The notes: a model not told the origin generated them from the sequence alone. Positions 35,079 to 45,005 are shown, counted from the first letter of the stretch. The stretch is 64,000 nt of DNA from Actinomycetes bacterium (GCA_023394615.1 JAEXAI010000017.1:62001-126000), one strand, 5' to 3'. Program-made: numbers and translations.

Positions 35079-35864
35079 ATGAGAAGGACGGCGATACAGA
35101 CTTTCTATTTCGAATCGTATTCGGACGATCTGGTTACCAGCAAGAACCAGAACTTCGAGCTTCCCCGCGATTTTATCTGGGCTCATGACTCCTTGCCCTA
35201 CAAGGCGATTTCAACCATGCTGTATGGCTTGGGTCTCGCGTTTGCGTTTCCCTATTGTCACGTGCGTTTCAGCATGCGCGTAAATAATCGCGAAGTATTG
35301 GACAAAGCTGATAGCGGATTTTTCCTTTTCGCAAATCACACCCAGCCCGTAGGCGACGCCTTCGCGCCAGCCTGTGCCGTTTTCCCGAAGCGCACCTACG
35401 TGCTGGTCAGCCCTTCGAATCTGGGAATACCTGTTTTAGGCAAACTGCTCCCTGCCATGGGGGCCCTTCCCACACCTGATTGTGTTTCAGGCATGAAAAA
35501 ACTCAAAGCTGCAATAGCACGCAGAATCGAGCAGGGCCACTGCGTTGTAATCTATCCTGAGGCCCATGTGTGGCCTTGGTACACAAAGATAAGGCCTTTC
35601 CCGTCATCGTCGTTTGCCTTCCCCTCCGAGTTGGGCGCGCCATCGTTTTGTATGACCACCACCTACCGCGCACGCGCGCACGGATTGCTTCCACAATCTG
35701 TCATCTACATTGACGGACCCTTCTATCCCGATATGCAATTATCGAAACGAGCGCGCCGAGACAAGCTGTGCGAGCAAGTACGTACATGCATGATCGCCAG
35801 AAGCGGGGAAAACGACTGCGAGCACGTGCACTATGTGCAAAAGGCGCACAGTGATGCGGCATGA
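35079..35864 (+). CDS. PlsC-like acyltransferase (divergent motif I)
   Basis: A 261-residue protein of the glycerol-phosphate/lysophospholipid acyltransferase fold, with a membrane-associated hydrophobic segment at about residues 45-68. Motif I appears as FANHTQPVGDAF: His and Asp are separated by five residues rather than the usual four. The Pro-Glu motif is VIYPEAHVWPWYTK. AAAGGATGTCG precedes ATG 35079; ATG 35073 is an alternative. It is the first gene of the TetR-flanked operon, and its stop overlaps the next start (ATGA). The acyl acceptor is unknown; a glycolipid intermediate is inferred from the glycosyltransferases that follow. Confidence 0.75.
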   Translation: MRRTAIQTFYFESYSDDLVTSKNQNFELPRDFIWAHDSLPYKAISTMLYGLGLAFAFPYCHVRFSMRVNNREVLDKADSGFFLFANHTQPVGDAFAPACAVFPKRTYVLVSPSNLGIPVLGKLLPAMGALPTPDCVSGMKKLKAAIARRIEQGHCVVIYPEAHVWPWYTKIRPFPSSSFAFPSELGAPSFCMTTTYRARAHGLLPQSVIYIDGPFYPDMQLSKRARRDKLCEQVRTCMIARSGENDCEHVHYVQKAHSDAA

Positions 35865-36730
35865 ACGTGATGTATTGCGGTGATGCCAACATAGAACGAG
35901 GCGTGTTCATATCCGTGCTCTCACTGCTGCGAAATTCTCAGGACACCTTGCACGTGTATTTGCTCACAGCCGGGTTCAACGAGCAAGAGCGCACCTACTC
36001 GCCTCTATCCGATGCCTTCGCACGTCGTCTGCGCATTATGGTACAGGAACACGACCTTGCCGGAAGCGTCGAGCTTATCGATATAACAAATCGTTTTCTG
36101 GAAGATCCGCCCATGGCAAACATGGATACGCGGTTTAGCCCATGCTGCATGCTACGCCTGTACGCCGATGAAGTTGCAGGCCTGCCCGACAAGATTCTCT
36201 ACCTTGACAACGACGTGGTGTGCCGCAGCGATTGCAGCGTGCTGTTCGACCAGGACATGGATGGCTTTGAGGTCGCCGGCGTGCTTGACTACTACGGCAG
36301 GTGGTTCTTCCGCAACAACGCATTGCATCTTGACTACCTGAACTCGGGCGTGCTGCTGATGAACATACCCGAAATACGCCGCACGAGCTTGTTTCAAAAA
36401 TGCCGGAGGATGTGCGCATCCAAAAAGATGTTTATGCCGGATCAGTCGGCGATAAACAGTCTAGCCACTTCGAAAAAGATTCTACCGAGGCATTTCAACG
36501 AGCAGCGCCAGCTGCAATCTGACACCGTTTTACAGCATTTCACCACCAGTTTCCGCTTCTTTCCGTGGCTTCGCATCGTGTCAGTGAAGCCTTGGAATGT
36601 AAACGAAATGCATCAGAAGCTGAAGCTGCACGAATACGACGACATATTATCCGAATACGAAAAGCGCATGCCACAATCGACCGGAGTGCGCAGCGATAAT
36701 CCAACGCAGAACGAAATGAGAGCATCATGA
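35861..36730 (+). CDS. Family 8 glycosyltransferase (first copy)
   Basis: A 289-residue GT8-type retaining glycosyltransferase: MNVMYCGDANIERGVFISVLSL at the start, donor/metal motif ILYLDNDVV (DxD, about residues 110-118), and LDYLNSGVLLMNI (about 159-171) are the classical GT8 blocks. No signal or TM segment, so it acts at the cytosolic face. Overlaps both neighbours by 4 nt (ATGA). Sugar and acceptor are not readable from the sequence. Confidence 0.88.
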   Translation: MNVMYCGDANIERGVFISVLSLLRNSQDTLHVYLLTAGFNEQERTYSPLSDAFARRLRIMVQEHDLAGSVELIDITNRFLEDPPMANMDTRFSPCCMLRLYADEVAGLPDKILYLDNDVVCRSDCSVLFDQDMDGFEVAGVLDYYGRWFFRNNALHLDYLNSGVLLMNIPEIRRTSLFQKCRRMCASKKMFMPDQSAINSLATSKKILPRHFNEQRQLQSDTVLQHFTTSFRFFPWLRIVSVKPWNVNEMHQKLKLHEYDDILSEYEKRMPQSTGVRSDNPTQNEMRAS

Positions 36731-37689
36731 AAAACAACGAACAGATCATCCCTATCTTTTTCACCGTCGACAACGACTATGCGCCCTATGCGGCCACCGC
36801 TATCGCCTCACTTGTGGCCAATGCGTCGCCCAATCGCCGCTATCGCATCATGGTGATGCATCAGAACATGAACGCAGAACACCAACGCAGGATCGCAGCG
36901 CTAGCGCAAAAGGGTTTCGACATCCGTTTCATTGCCATGCAGAATAGTATCGAGGGTATCGTTGACAGGATGTCGAACCGACTACGCACCGATTATTTCA
37001 CGTTGACTATTTTCTACCGCCTGTTCATACCTGCAATGCTCCCCGAATACGATAAGGGAATCTATTTGGACAGTGATGTGGTGGTGCCGGGCGATATCTC
37101 GAAAATGTACGACATCGATTTAGGTGACAATTTGATAGGAGCCTGCTGCGACCATTCTATTGTCGATGTACCTGAACTGGTGGACTACACGAATCGCGGC
37201 GTGGGTGTGGGTGTCGAAAACTATGTGAATTCTGGCGTTTTGTTGATGAACTTAGATGCGCTTCGTCGCGTGAAACTCGACGAGCGATTCTTGGAATTGC
37301 TGAAAGCCTACCATTTCGATTGCATCGCTCCCGACCAAGATTATCTGAACGTGCTGTGCCATGGCAAGATCACCTATCTGCCCGCAACATGGGATGCCAT
37401 GCCGGTTGAGGGCAAAGACCCCTTCCCCGAGCCTCAACTAATCCATTACAACCTGTTCGCAAAGCCGTGGCTCTACGATCACGTCCCTTACGACGAGTAC
37501 TTTTGGCCCTATGCGAAAACCAGTGGGTACCTTGACGAGATTTTGAAAAACAAGCGCGCGTACAGCGATGAACAGAGGGCATCTGATGCCGATTGCATGC
37601 GACGACTGGCACAGCGAGGCTCCCAGATTGCCGATGCGCCTTTGAATTTTCGCACCGTTTTCAACAGCGGGTCGGAGGCACGATTATGA
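36727..37689 (+). CDS. Family 8 glycosyltransferase (second copy)
   Basis: A 320-residue GT8 enzyme with a fuller set of motifs than its neighbour: IPIFFTVDNDYAPYAATAIASL start, FYRLFIPAMLPEYDKGIYLDSDVVV (DxD at about 115-117), NYVNSGVLLMNLDALR, PDQDYLNVLCHGKITYLPATWD, and the metal His in LIHYNLFAKPW. It resembles LPS galactosyl/glucosyl transferases of Gram-negatives, though this is not a Gram-negative organism. Coupled by ATGA overlaps on both sides. Not a recent duplicate of the first GT8, given low identity by eye. Confidence 0.9.
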   Translation: MKNNEQIIPIFFTVDNDYAPYAATAIASLVANASPNRRYRIMVMHQNMNAEHQRRIAALAQKGFDIRFIAMQNSIEGIVDRMSNRLRTDYFTLTIFYRLFIPAMLPEYDKGIYLDSDVVVPGDISKMYDIDLGDNLIGACCDHSIVDVPELVDYTNRGVGVGVENYVNSGVLLMNLDALRRVKLDERFLELLKAYHFDCIAPDQDYLNVLCHGKITYLPATWDAMPVEGKDPFPEPQLIHYNLFAKPWLYDHVPYDEYFWPYAKTSGYLDEILKNKRAYSDEQRASDADCMRRLAQRGSQIADAPLNFRTVFNSGSEARL

Positions 37690-38600
37690 TTCTGGAAGAA
37701 AAACGCGACCAGGTTATCGAGAACATCCAACGCGCGACTGCACGCGGAGAATTCAACGTGTGCGTGGAACCCGACGACCCGACACCAAGTGCTGATGAGC
37801 GCAAAGCGCTGCGAGAGAGGTTTTTACGCCGTTTTCCCACTATGAGATTTCGGGCCTGTAATTATGCGGCACGCGCCATCGCTGGCACGGTAACCGCGCT
37901 CGTCAACCGTAAAACGCCCGTTTACGGTATCGAAAAGGTAGCGGAGATACAGGGCGGCGCAATCGTGACCAGCAACCATTTCAGCCCTGTAGACAACACT
38001 GTGGTGCGCACGTTTTTGCGCCAAGTCGGCAAGCGCTACATGCCCGTGGTCGGCTCGGAAGTGAATCTTGCGATGCCGGGGCTGTTCGGATTTCTGATGA
38101 ACTACGCCGATATTATTCCCATCAGCACAAACCCCGACTACATGAAACATGACTTCGAGTCGTTGTTGGGCAGCCGCCTGAGCGCAGGTGAATACGTGCT
38201 GATGTATCCCGAGCAGGAAATGTGGTTCAACTACCGCAAGCCGCGACCTTGCAAGAGGGGCACGTATTACTACGCAGCCCTGTTCAACGTGCCGATAATC
38301 TCATGTTTCGTCGAGATTCGCGACTTGGATGAGCTGGAGGCACCGAATTTCATGGAAGTGTCCTACGCCATGCACGTGCTCGATCCAATCTATCCCGATC
38401 CAGAAAAGACCGTTCGCGAAAACAGCGTAATCATGTGCGAGCGCGACTACAAACAGAAAGTCGCCGCTTATGAAGCGGCGTACGGCAAAAAGCTCGACTA
38501 TCGATTCAGCGTTGACGACATCGCCGGATGGGTACCTCCTGTCACGGCCGTCGACAAAGTGCGAGCGATGTATTCGGGCGACTTGTGCAAGAGCGTATAA
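37686..38600 (+). CDS. PlsC-like acyltransferase (canonical HX4D)
   Basis: A 304-residue acyltransferase. IVTSNHFSPVDNTVV gives the standard His-X4-Asp catalytic motif, MYPEQEMWFNYRKPRPCKRGTYYYA the second motif, and VPIISCFVEIRD the fourth. A hydrophobic segment lies around the FGFLMNYADIIPI stretch. The ATG at 37686 overlaps the GT8 stop (ATGA). It shares the PE-x-x-x-W layout with the first acyltransferase of the operon, suggesting related acceptors. The N-terminal about 45 residues are charged and without match. Confidence 0.8.
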   Translation: MILEEKRDQVIENIQRATARGEFNVCVEPDDPTPSADERKALRERFLRRFPTMRFRACNYAARAIAGTVTALVNRKTPVYGIEKVAEIQGGAIVTSNHFSPVDNTVVRTFLRQVGKRYMPVVGSEVNLAMPGLFGFLMNYADIIPISTNPDYMKHDFESLLGSRLSAGEYVLMYPEQEMWFNYRKPRPCKRGTYYYAALFNVPIISCFVEIRDLDELEAPNFMEVSYAMHVLDPIYPDPEKTVRENSVIMCERDYKQKVAAYEAAYGKKLDYRFSVDDIAGWVPPVTAVDKVRAMYSGDLCKSV

Positions 38601-38621
38601 GCGAGAGGAAATGCTGAACGT

Positions 38622-41600
38622 ATGAAACCGCAATTGGGAAAGCCGCACATGATGAGCGAGATGCCCGAGAGCGCGGCGCACCGAAGCGATATGGTAAGCT
38701 CATCGTCTGACTGCTGTGATTTGCGCCTTGGGCTCGACATTGGATCGACTACTGTGAAGGCCGTCGTCGCATCGCCCCAAGGCGCTCCCGCCCTTTTCTC
38801 ACGCTATGTGCGCCACCATGCAAAACTGCGAGAAACAACGCTGAGTCTTTTGGAAGAGGTGGCAGACGCCTATCCGAGCGCCCGCTTTCGCATAGGCGTC
38901 TGCGGATCTGGAGGCCGACCTATCGCGCACGCTCTGGGTGCAGGATACGTGCAGGAAGTGGTCGCGAATACCGTGGCGCTGCGAACGTTGCATCCCAGCG
39001 TGCGCTGCGCAATCGAACTGGGCGGCCAGGATGCGAAGGTCGTTTTTTTCCGCAAAGACGAAGCCACTGGTTCGCTGGTCGCTACCGACATGCGCATGAA
39101 TGGAAGCTGCGCCGGAGGAACGGGCGCTTTTTTAGACGAGGTGGCCTCGCTTTTGGGCGTACAAGCCGATGAGCTGGGCACTTTAGCTGATAAGGGCCAA
39201 GCGCTCTTCGAGATATCCGGTCGCTGCGGCGTATTTGCGAAAACGGATATTCAGCCTCTTTTGATGCAGGGGGCCAAACCTCAAGACATTGCGATATCCT
39301 CTTTCCATGCCATCGCGAAACAGACGATTGGCGGGCTTGCGCAAGGTTTGGAATTGACGCCTCCTATAGCATTCGAGGGCGGCCCCCTTACGTATAATCC
39401 TGCGCTCGTGCGCGTATTCAGCAAGCGGCTGGGGCTTCAAGATTGCGACATCATTTTGCCGCTTCATGCCGAAACCACCGTCGCACACGGGGCAGCGTTA
39501 GCCGTCGACGAGCTCTACCCTCTTGCCGCCGGAACCGACGACCGCATGAGCGCGCGCGAGGCAATCGAGAAGCTACGCAGCGCCGATTCTGCCGTGGAAG
39601 CTGCCGAAAGCAAGAGCATCTCGCCCCTATTCGAAACCGACGAGCAGCACACTGCGTTCACAAACCGCCATGATGCCCAGCTGCGCAGCATCGCTGAAGC
39701 ACATCCCGATGCCGATGGCACAGTCCATGCTTTTCTGGGCATTGATTCTGGAAGCACCACATCGAAATTTGCGCTGCTAGACGAAGATTGCCGGGTCATC
39801 AACACGTTCTATGGCCACAACAAAGGGGATGCGTTGCACCTGATTGCCAATGCCCTTACGGCCTTGAATGAGAAATACGAAGCTTGCGGCATGCACGTGC
39901 ACATTTGCGGGCTTTGCACCACAGGATACGGCGAGCAGCTATTCGCACGTGCCTTCGGCGCTGACTGCCACACGGTAGAAACCGTGGCCCACGCAGCCGG
40001 ATGCACGAAGTTCATCCCCGATGCCAGCTTCATATTGGACATCGGCGGTCAGGACATGAAAGCCATGTGGCTTGATGGTGGCGTCATCACCGACATCATG
40101 CTGAACGAGGCATGTTCGTCGGGATGCGGATCGTTTTTGGAAAACTTTGCAGAGTCGTTGGATGTGAGCACCGAAGATATCGCCGATGCGGCATTCCAGT
40201 CGCACAATCCAGCTGACTTGGGCAGCCGCTGTACGGTCTTCATGAACAGCACCATCATAAACGAGCAGCGCAACGGCAAAGGCAAAAACGATATCCTGGC
40301 TGGGTTATGCCGCTCCATCGTGCAAAACGTTTTCACCAAAGTCGTTCGCATAAACGACGCAAGCGTGCTGGGCGAAAAAATCGTTGTGCAGGGCGGCACG
40401 TTTCGCAACCGAGCCGTGCTGCGCGCATTAGAAGAGTATCTGTGCACAGACGTGGTGTTGGCGCCCTACCCCGGCGAAATGGGCGCAATCGGCGCGGCAC
40501 TGATAGCCATGCGTCAATGCGCGGATACCAAGTCAGCGCCGGGGGGATACCACGTTTCTTCATTCATTGGTTTCGATGCTCTGCTGCATTTCGATTTCAC
40601 GCAAAAGGACAGCGTGCGATGCGCGGGCTGCGGCAACCATTGCGCACGCAGCATCACGACGTTTTCCACTGGCGCGGTTTGGATCACGGGCAATCGCTGC
40701 GAGCGCGGCGGTGCCGATGAATTGATGCAGGCGGCGAGCAAAGCACCAACGCAAACCGAACCAGAAAGGCCCATACCCCCTACAGACCAACCTCGAAAGC
40801 AAGACAGAAAAGCGGTCGATCTTTTCGCACTGCGCCGCACGCTGCTGTTCAAAGAGTACGCTTTCACGCCGTGTGCACCGGAAAAAGACCAGGTAATCGG
40901 CTTGCCGCGTGTGCTGGAATTTTACAACAGCATGCCGTTTTGGTCGACGTTCTTTCACGCGCTTGGGTACCAAACCGTCTATTCTCATGAAAGCTCCCAC
41001 GAACTTTACGAGCAGGGAATACGCTACGTGGCATCCGACACCGTATGCCTGCCGGCAAAGCTCGTGCACGGACATATCCAAGACTTGGCCGAGCAAGGAG
41101 TCGACCGTATCTTCATGCCCTATATCATGCATATGCCGCCGGAGGGCAGCGATGACACCAGCCCCTATGTATGCTCGATTGTAATGGGATACCCCATGGT
41201 CGTGCATATTTTCCAATCACCTGAAACTCACACCGGAATTGAGTTCGACACACCGGTATTTCATTGGTTTAGCAACAAGAACCGCCATGACCAAATCGTC
41301 TCGTATGCGAGCGACACACTAGGCGTTACCAGAAAACAGGCCGAAGGCGCTTTTTCCCAAGCGCAAGGTGCGCTGGAGAGCTTTCGTCATACGATGACTT
41401 TTCGAGGACGGCGAGTGCTTGACGACATTCACCAACACGGCGGAAAAGCCGTTGTTTTAGCAGCACGGCCGTATCAAAGCGACCCTTTCGTGTCGCACGG
41501 AATCTCGCAGATGTTTTCCAGTCGCGGCATCCCCGTGCTGACTCTAGATAGCCTACCCGATTTGAATACCGCACCGCTTTCGAACATACGAGCGGAAATC

Positions 41601-43310
41601 ACGAACAATTTCCATACGCGTATGATTGAAGGCGCCGTGCTGGTCGCAAGCGATCCCGCGCTAGAATACGCGCAAATTGTCAGTTTCGGGTGTGGTCATG
41701 ATGCCATACTCACCGACGAAATTGCGCGAGTGTTGCAAGAAGGCGGCGACAAGTCGCCGCTGGTGTTGAAAGTTGATGAAAGCGATGCTTCAGGATCGCT
41801 AGGCATCCGCATCCGATCGTTCATCGAAACAATGCGGGCGCGCAGCGCCGCCTCTGAAGAGCGGGGTGCGGGTCGGGCAGCTCCCGATTCGTCGGACGTG
41901 CGTATTTCGAGCGAGGCGATTCCCCAATCGTGCGATAGTCATGTCTCGAAGTGGACTACCCCTTATACGTCCGATACGCATGACGTCGATCGGGCGACCC
42001 TTCTGCCCGATCCGTACCCCGCTAAATTCCTGCCCGCCGACAAGCAAACGCGAACACTGCTTATCCCGAATATCTCAAAAGAGGTATCAAGGCTGTTCGG
42101 CGGCTTGCTTACCGAAGAGGGATTTCGTGTGCAGACCGTAGCTGTAGGTGGTATGGAACAGATACGCACAGGCAAGCGTTACACGCACAACGACATCTGC
42201 TTCCCTTGCCAAATGGTAATCGGGGAGCTGATTGACGCGCTGCAGAAAGGCGACTTCGACCCCGCCACTACTGCCGTGGGCATGGTGAAATTCCAGTGCG
42301 ACTGCCGCATGTCGCACTATGCCGCGCTGCTGCGACGGGCGCTCGATAACGCGGGATTGAGCGAGGTGCCCGTACTGACCACCGACGCCACAGATTCGAA
42401 GAACATGCATCCGGGCGTGATGCTTTTGGGCATTGGCGCTGTGGTAAAGGCCATCTGGGCTTTCACGATACTGGATCTGTTAAACGAGCTGAAGCGAAAG
42501 ATTCGTCCTTACGAGATAAACGTCGACGAGACGAATCGCGTGTTCGACAAAGCCGTAGGCGCCATTGCTGATGCCGCAGCGGGCGGCCTGCCAAAGATGA
42601 TAGCTGCGTTCAAAAATTCCATCGCCACCATGTCGCGTATCCCCTATGATCGCTCTCATCCCAAGCCCATCGTAGTGGTGAGCGGCGAGCTTTTGGTAAC
42701 GTATCATCCAGGTTCGAACTATGACATCGAAAACTACCTGGAAAAAAACGGCATGGAGACCGCATTTCCACGCATAACTGACCAGCTGCGAAAGGACTTC
42801 GCCGCCGCTCAGAGCGAGATAAAGGATTTCAAAGGCGACATGACACGCGAGTCTTTTCTCATAGGAAGTCTGTTTGATCTTGCTCAAACGAAGATGGAGC
42901 GCATAGCGCGCGCTCATCCACTGCACGAGAACGGCATGCGGCCCAACGCACTCTATGCGCAGGTTTCAGACTTCATGCCCAAAACGCTCAGCTGCGGTGA
43001 AGGGTGGCTGATGGCGGCCGAGATTGTGCGGTTCGCAAAGCGCGGAGTGAGATCGTTTGTGATATTGCAACCTTTCGGGTGCCTGCCGAACCATATATGC
43101 GGACGTGGTGTGACAAAACGCATCAAAGACGAGTTTCCCGGCATACAGATACTGCCGCTCGACCTTGACCCAGACACCAGCTATGCCAATGTTGAAAACA
43201 GGTTGCAGATGCTAATCATGAACGATCGGGATATACGAATGAACGAACAAGATTGCGCCGTCGGCTCGCGGGGGCTGCACCCCCAGGACAAACGCTTCGC
43301 TGCCGTATGA
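38622..43310 (+). CDS. Giant acyl-CoA dehydratase activase-related protein (two activator ATPase domains plus HgdB-like parts)
   Basis: A 1562-residue fusion. Two BadF/HgdC-type ATPase domains (about residues 33-295 and 368-632), each with an LGxDxGSTTxK phosphate loop and IGGQD/LGGQD; the Fe-S cysteines of the activator are seen as NGSCAGGTGAF (C163) and GRCGVF (C202) in the first, and CSSGCGSF and RCTVF in the second. A Cys-rich link follows (CAGCGNHC, about 667-674; C693), then DUF2229 and dehydratase-like sections with SDTVCLPAKLVHGHI (C809) and NDICFPCQMVIGELI. Known relatives use ATP to push low-potential electrons onto a dehydratase or a double-cubane cluster protein. Substrate unknown. 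It follows the acyltransferase by 21 nt in the same operon. The start is ATG 38622, or possibly 38652. Confidence 0.82.
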   Translation: MKPQLGKPHMMSEMPESAAHRSDMVSSSSDCCDLRLGLDIGSTTVKAVVASPQGAPALFSRYVRHHAKLRETTLSLLEEVADAYPSARFRIGVCGSGGRPIAHALGAGYVQEVVANTVALRTLHPSVRCAIELGGQDAKVVFFRKDEATGSLVATDMRMNGSCAGGTGAFLDEVASLLGVQADELGTLADKGQALFEISGRCGVFAKTDIQPLLMQGAKPQDIAISSFHAIAKQTIGGLAQGLELTPPIAFEGGPLTYNPALVRVFSKRLGLQDCDIILPLHAETTVAHGAALAVDELYPLAAGTDDRMSAREAIEKLRSADSAVEAAESKSISPLFETDEQHTAFTNRHDAQLRSIAEAHPDADGTVHAFLGIDSGSTTSKFALLDEDCRVINTFYGHNKGDALHLIANALTALNEKYEACGMHVHICGLCTTGYGEQLFARAFGADCHTVETVAHAAGCTKFIPDASFILDIGGQDMKAMWLDGGVITDIMLNEACSSGCGSFLENFAESLDVSTEDIADAAFQSHNPADLGSRCTVFMNSTIINEQRNGKGKNDILAGLCRSIVQNVFTKVVRINDASVLGEKIVVQGGTFRNRAVLRALEEYLCTDVVLAPYPGEMGAIGAALIAMRQCADTKSAPGGYHVSSFIGFDALLHFDFTQKDSVRCAGCGNHCARSITTFSTGAVWITGNRCERGGADELMQAASKAPTQTEPERPIPPTDQPRKQDRKAVDLFALRRTLLFKEYAFTPCAPEKDQVIGLPRVLEFYNSMPFWSTFFHALGYQTVYSHESSHELYEQGIRYVASDTVCLPAKLVHGHIQDLAEQGVDRIFMPYIMHMPPEGSDDTSPYVCSIVMGYPMVVHIFQSPETHTGIEFDTPVFHWFSNKNRHDQIVSYASDTLGVTRKQAEGAFSQAQGALESFRHTMTFRGRRVLDDIHQHGGKAVVLAARPYQSDPFVSHGISQMFSSRGIPVLTLDSLPDLNTAPLSNIRAEITNNFHTRMIEGAVLVASDPALEYAQIVSFGCGHDAILTDEIARVLQEGGDKSPLVLKVDESDASGSLGIRIRSFIETMRARSAASEERGAGRAAPDSSDVRISSEAIPQSCDSHVSKWTTPYTSDTHDVDRATLLPDPYPAKFLPADKQTRTLLIPNISKEVSRLFGGLLTEEGFRVQTVAVGGMEQIRTGKRYTHNDICFPCQMVIGELIDALQKGDFDPATTAVGMVKFQCDCRMSHYAALLRRALDNAGLSEVPVLTTDATDSKNMHPGVMLLGIGAVVKAIWAFTILDLLNELKRKIRPYEINVDETNRVFDKAVGAIADAAAGGLPKMIAAFKNSIATMSRIPYDRSHPKPIVVVSGELLVTYHPGSNYDIENYLEKNGMETAFPRITDQLRKDFAAAQSEIKDFKGDMTRESFLIGSLFDLAQTKMERIARAHPLHENGMRPNALYAQVSDFMPKTLSCGEGWLMAAEIVRFAKRGVRSFVILQPFGCLPNHICGRGVTKRIKDEFPGIQILPLDLDPDTSYANVENRLQMLIMNDRDIRMNEQDCAVGSRGLHPQDKRFAAV

Positions 43311-43322
43311 GCGCGCATGCGC

Positions 43323-45005
43323 TTACGCGTCAGAGCGGGCAGCTTCTTTCAGCATCTGCTTGGCATGAGCAAGCGACTCTTTCGTGGCGTCGCCTGACAG
43401 CATGCGGGCGATTTCTTCCACTCGTTCTTTGCCCTCTGCGGTTTCCAAGACAGTTTCAAGCACATCACCTGCGGTTTTTCGTACAACGTAGTGCACGTCT
43501 GCCGCAACCGCCACCTGTGGCAAATGCGTGACTACCACCACTTGATGCGTTTTCGCTAAATCTACCAACACGTCGGAAAGCGCTCGAGCAGCCGACCCGC
43601 CCACGCCAGCATCCACCTCATCGAACACCAATGTTTCGACCTCATCAGCTTCACCGAGCACCGCCTTGATGGCTAACATGACGCGACTGATCTCACCACC
43701 TGAGGCAATCTTTCCCAACGGACGCGTACCCAATCCTGCTCCCGGACGGAACATGAACTCGACGGAATCGGCGCCGTTTTGCGTCCATGAATCGCGCTCG
43801 CGCATTTCCACCTTGCATTCCATCTGCGCGTCCTGCAATTCCAAATCAGCAAAGCGAGCGCTCACCGCATCAGCGAATCCCGGAGCCGCTGATATTCTGG
43901 CAGCATGCAGCGCCTCTGCCGCATGAGCCAACTGCTCTTCGGCACGGGCCTGAGCTGCCAATGCATCGGCCATCTGCTCTTCGGAGTCTTCCACCGCTGA
44001 AACCGTTTGCTGTGCGTGGTTCAGCGTTCCAAACACTTCGTTCATCGTGGGCCCCCACATGCGCAAAAGCCCCTGCAGATCGCTCAGCCGCTCTTGCATT
44101 TCCACCAAACGAGCCGAATCGTAGTCGATATCGTCACGATACGCGCGAATATCGCGAGCTACATCTTCCACCACATACGACGCATCGCGCAGGCTTGATG
44201 CCGCCGCCCCCAACGTTTCATCCAAGCCCGCCATAGACTCAAGCAGAGACGCTGCCTGTGAGATGGTTTCCAGCGCACCGACATCACCTGCGATTGCTTC
44301 ATGTGCACCGCCGACCGCTTGCATCAAAGACTCGGCATTTTCGATTTTCGGCACGGTCTCGCACAGCGTTTCATATTCACCGTCTTGCGGGTTCGCCTGG
44401 CTGATGCGTCTGATGGCGAAACGTGCCTGCTCCACTTGATCGTCGCCCAACCGAGCGGCAGCCTTGATGGCCTCAACACGACGCGCGACATCTTCGGCCG
44501 CTTGATACGATTTCGCATAATCAGCTTGAGCATCTGCCAGTGCATCGCCAGCCCATGCATCCAACATCGCGCGATGCCACGTTGGCTTCATCAACCGCTG
44601 ATGCTCGTGTTGTCCGCACAAATCAACTGTCGAACCTATAATCTGGGATAGTTGCCCCACTCCGGCCATAGCGCCATTTATGTGCACCCGTGAACGTCCA
44701 TCGACTGACAGCGTGCGGGAAACCACGATGCCTTCCGACTGGCCATCTTCAGCATCCAAACCTTGCGATGAGGCATCTTCAGATGCTGCGTCATCGAAGA
44801 AAAACCTGCCTTCCACCAGCAAAGATGATGCACCTTCGCGCACCATGGAAGAATCGGCGCGCTCGCCTACCAACAACTTGAGAGCTGAGAGCAATGCTGT
44901 TTTCCCCGCACCAGTCTCGCCCGTAATCACTGTCAGGCCCCTCGATGGGCACAATGTTGCCTCGCGGATGAGCGCGACATCCCTCACATGCAATTCATCG
45001 ATCAT
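43323..45005 (-). CDS. recN: DNA repair protein RecN
   Basis: SMC-like ATPase acting in double-strand break repair. Walker A GETGAGKT is at about residues 30-37, long coiled-coil arms occupy about 155-400, the signature LGKIASGGEISRVMLAIKAVL is at about 427-447 and Walker B LVFDEVDAGVGG follows. Length 560 is normal. ATG 45005 with AGGAG 5 nt upstream is preferred over an upstream GTG. It converges on the giant activase gene with a 12-nt gap. Its promoter overlaps an SOS-like box. Confidence 0.96.
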   Translation of the reverse strand: MIDELHVRDVALIREATLCPSRGLTVITGETGAGKTALLSALKLLVGERADSSMVREGASSLLVEGRFFFDDAASEDASSQGLDAEDGQSEGIVVSRTLSVDGRSRVHINGAMAGVGQLSQIIGSTVDLCGQHEHQRLMKPTWHRAMLDAWAGDALADAQADYAKSYQAAEDVARRVEAIKAAARLGDDQVEQARFAIRRISQANPQDGEYETLCETVPKIENAESLMQAVGGAHEAIAGDVGALETISQAASLLESMAGLDETLGAAASSLRDASYVVEDVARDIRAYRDDIDYDSARLVEMQERLSDLQGLLRMWGPTMNEVFGTLNHAQQTVSAVEDSEEQMADALAAQARAEEQLAHAAEALHAARISAAPGFADAVSARFADLELQDAQMECKVEMRERDSWTQNGADSVEFMFRPGAGLGTRPLGKIASGGEISRVMLAIKAVLGEADEVETLVFDEVDAGVGGSAARALSDVLVDLAKTHQVVVVTHLPQVAVAADVHYVVRKTAGDVLETVLETAEGKERVEEIARMLSGDATKESLAHAKQMLKEAARSDA

